Of a stretch of 64,000 bases of DNA, positions 61,428 through 64,000 are shown piece after piece. Both the position numbers and the translations under genes were made by a program. The notes under the pieces were generated by a model. That model was given only the letters and a program-made list of their open reading frames with translations, had not been told where the DNA came from and ran no database searches. Every line of letters begins with the position of its first letter. Within the stretch, counting starts at the first letter, position 1. Origin of the DNA: Stomoxys calcitrans (lineage: Eukaryota; Arthropoda; Insecta; Diptera; Muscidae); contig NC_081554.1 of assembly GCF_963082655.1 (NCBI RefSeq), positions 126,145,453-126,209,452 of the forward strand, read 5' to 3'.

Positions 61428-63070
61428 TGTATTTTACGGGGTAGTTCGAAAAAAAATCTAATTTTTTGCAAACCCCGAATATGAAGTCCGTTTTTGGGGC
61501 TCAGGCCCGAAAAACTAAAAAACCCCCCTTGTGGGAAGTAGTACAACCTAGGCAATATGGGTATCAAATGAAAGGTATTGATTAGTAGATTATGAATATG
61601 CAAAAAATTAAGCTTTAGAAGAACTCTAAATTAAAACAAAAACATATTTACAAAAAAAAAATTTAAAAAAACATTGAAAGGCTAATAGTTTTATTTAAAA
61701 TATTCGATATTTCACACAGTTGGACATATGGAGGAGGAGAAAATCTCAAAACAGGCCAAAGACCAACAAATGTATCCAACTTTGGTAGGCAAATAGAGTT
61801 CTATTTTAAATAATTTTGTCTATTTTCCACTGTTGGACATATGGAGGAGGAGAAAAGCTCAAACCCGGACGAATGCCGGCACATTTCTCCAACTTTGGTA
61901 GGCAATATGTAATATAAGGCCAATAAGGCCCATAAAATAATTACATACAAACATTTTATTAACCTAAGTATAACAGATAATAAAATTCAATTTAATGTTT
62001 TAACATAAAGAAATAATTCATTATATTTACCTAATATTTGGCTCCCCAGCCATAAAACAATATAAAGAAGATAAAAGAAATCAAGGTGGAAGACAGCGAT
62101 AAATAGAAAGTGGTCCAACACAGTGCACAAGAACTTAGATTTTCTAGTATTAAAAATAGTGCCGCTTTGAAAAACAAAAGTAGGAGAGAATGCCAATAGA
62201 ACAAGAAAAAAAATTAACCGTCAGCAAAAGAGTTATAAATATTACGAAGTTTTCAACGGAAAACGTTAGTGGAATGGGAAAAGATGCGTAACTCATGAGG
62301 CAATAGGTTCCAGCATCTCGCTACTCTAACGGCATATGATCTCGTATATATGTTCCTTCTAATTCTAGTAATAAGTAGGCCGAGAGGATACAAAAATCCT
62401 CCTTAGAGGACCAGGTCTAACATAAGCAAAAACGTTATGAAAAAGTAGTAATTTCCTACACTCGACAAATCTTTTAAATGAGCAATTAAGAAAACGGAAT
62501 TCACAATTTGCTCATTTTGTAAAGTTAGCCTGAAAAGTACCTAAAAAACCTCCAAACCGCAAAGTATCTGAGACATTAAAGAGAATAAGCCAAAAGCTTT
62601 CTCACCTTGAAAGGTAGTTAAACAATAGAAGAATAAATTTTTAAAAGGCAAGACAAAACCTTCCCTGACAAGGATAACTCAGTGTCTAAAATAACAACCA
62701 AACATCTATTTCGATAGACAAACTCAATCCCAAAATTTCAAACCAAAATGTTAAGAGATATGGTATTATATTTTCCTTGGATTTGGAGAGCACGAAGAAG
62801 TTTTATTAAGACCGAAGAATTTTTATTTAAAATAACAATTTCGTAAATTTTCCATATAGGTGTCAAAATCCTCAAGACCCCATAGGTTCTTCCTGGGTCA
62901 ACATTTTGGACATTTGATTGCATATTCGTAATCTACTAATCGATACCTTTCATTTGATACCCATATTGTCTAGGTTGGACTACTTCCCCCCAAGGGGGTG
63001 GGCCCGAGCCCCAAAAACGGACTTCATATTCGGGTTTCTGGGCCAAAATTACCCCGTAAAATACAGCTTT
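61428..63070. repeat. Large inverted repeat (arms about 160 bp, 1.3-kb spacer)
   Basis: Left arm about 61428-61600, right arm about 62920-63070, complementary through TGTATTTTACGGGGTA, CCGAATATGAAGTCCGTTTT, CAATATGGGTATCAAATGAA and TTAGTAGATTA. The arm resembles a family-H unit. The spacer holds a direct repeat with a 113-bp period (TTGGACATATGGAGGAGGAG at 61720 and 61833). No protein recognised. Lies between Pfas and Spf45. Confidence 0.72.
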
Positions 63071-63638
63071 GCCTTTTTTTTAATCTAGTAAAGTCGACCC
63101 AAGATTGAGCCTTTTGATTGAAGTAAAATCGAGCGAACTGTCGACTTATTATCTGCAAATCAACCGGATGAAAAATTGACCAAATAGTATAAGAAAGTCA
63201 AGAGCTCACGAAGTCGAACAGCGACTCCATAATTGTTATTAATCCATAATGTGAAATCCTATATAAACCAAACTTAATGTAATAGTTAAAATTCTTGTAG
63301 TCGAATATTTATATCACATTAGATTCTTCTTTAGGGTATGTAGTTTTTGGAAATTCGCCGCCGCACGTCTGTTGCATGAGTCCTTTGCTAAATAAATATG
63401 GCAGAGATGCTTCTTCTTCTTCACTAATAAAACAGCAGAAAACAATTTTATTGAAGGTTAGGTTAATTTAGCAAATTCAGATTTAGCTCACCCAAGTCCA
63501 GTTTTATATATGTTCGCAAACATTTTGCTGAGTTTAACTTATTTTTATTCCAACTCTCTATGCAAAGTCCTTTTAAATGTAAGGTTTGATTAAGTCAGGA
63601 GACTTAACTATGACATTATTTTTTGGAGCTCCGACGTA

Positions 63639-63644
63639 TTTATT
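63639..63644 (-). terminator. Poly(A) signal candidate of Spf45
   Basis: AATAAA on the minus strand, about 93 nt after the Spf45 stop. Confidence 0.5.
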
Positions 63645-63736
63645 AATCTTAATTGTTATATAATATAATCGTAATTTGTTAATATTTCAATAATTTTCTG
63701 CATTCCGCATCTAGTTTAAACTTTCATAGTGTTGTC

Positions 63737-64000
63737 TTAACTTAATTCTAGGTTTCGAAATTTATCGAAATCATAAAATCCAGCCCGTACTTGTCGTCCA
63801 CCAAAAAAGCGTCCATTTAGATCCACCACAGCTTTAGGAATATTGCCGTTTAAATATTATCGAATGACAATATATATAATGCAACAACTCACCTTTAATG
63901 GCACTTTCCATTCGCTTGAATTCAACAAATATTTTTACTGCATCTTCAGGTGTTGTTCCAAAAGACTCATGAATTAAAACCTTGTTCACATCGCCATATT
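63737..64000 (-). CDS. Spf45: Splicing factor 45 (RBM17), C-terminal two exons, cut by window edge
   Basis: SPF45 is a nuclear splicing factor that acts in 3' splice-site use; its C-terminal UHM domain binds tryptophan-containing ligand motifs of other splicing factors. Exons: beyond 64000 to 63893, and 63831-63737, with a 61-bp intron (GTGAGT donor, AAG acceptor). Sequence: YGDVNKVLIHESFGTTPEDA, VKIFVEFKRMESAIK, then AVVDLNGRFFGGRQVRAGFY, DFDKFRNLELS and stop TAA (63737-63739). 'FxxLESAIKAVVDLNGRxFGGR' with the C-terminal FYxxxKFR is characteristic of SPF45/RBM17 and differs from PUF60. Only the last part of the protein is in the window. Same strand as Pfas, about 3.4 kb upstream of it. Confidence 0.88.

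Overview
This window is nuclear DNA of a higher fly (Diptera, Brachycera; most likely a calyptrate such as a muscid). Evidence: split genes with GT..AG introns, three conserved metazoan genes with fly-like proteins, and very many retrotransposons, SINEs and Tc1/mariner elements. The species call is inference.

Host genes. (1) A FAST-kinase-domain (FASTKD) gene on the + strand, whose seven visible coding exons run from 8714 to 50061 and end in a RAP domain. Its 5' end is not seen. The 2.5 kb of visible coding sequence is spread over 41 kb because three introns (10882-18919, 19216-45072, 45156-49853) are full of transposable elements. (2) Pfas (Drosophila ade2), phosphoribosylformylglycinamidine synthase, complete on the - strand: seven exons, 60335 to 50270, 1351 codons, no disruption seen. 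(3) The last two exons of Spf45/RBM17 (UHM domain), - strand, cut by the right edge. FASTKD and Pfas converge tail to tail with 208 bp between their stop codons. Pfas and Spf45 are head-to-tail.

Layout. 1-8.7 kb: repeats only (a CR1/Jockey-group LINE called LINE-A here, an RTE remnant, LOA-type remnants, SINEs, a mariner MITE). 8.7-10.9 kb: three FASTKD exons. 10.9-18.9 kb: intron with a LOA-type LINE, an exact 1026-bp tandem duplication and a minus-strand LINE. 18.9-19.2 kb: two exons. 19.2-45.1 kb: giant intron with a second LINE-A, SINEs, five elements built on a 153-bp tandem unit, a Ty3/gypsy remnant and a nest of DNA transposons, including a Tc1-like element with an intact transposase. 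45.1 and 49.9 kb: last FASTKD exons. 50.3-60.3 kb: Pfas, with a TE-filled first intron. 60.3-63.7 kb: intergenic region with a large inverted repeat. 63.7-64 kb: Spf45.

The most interesting pattern is a possible retroposon network. LINE-A and an unrelated-looking dispersed SINE (SINE-X here) carry similar (CAA)n-type 3' tails, and very short elements look like the two LINE-A ends fused together. A separate tRNA-derived SINE family is also present. Other points of note are a mariner derivative whose two ends are nearly 200-bp copies of its own 5' end, and two divergent repeat families that keep the same 153-bp period.
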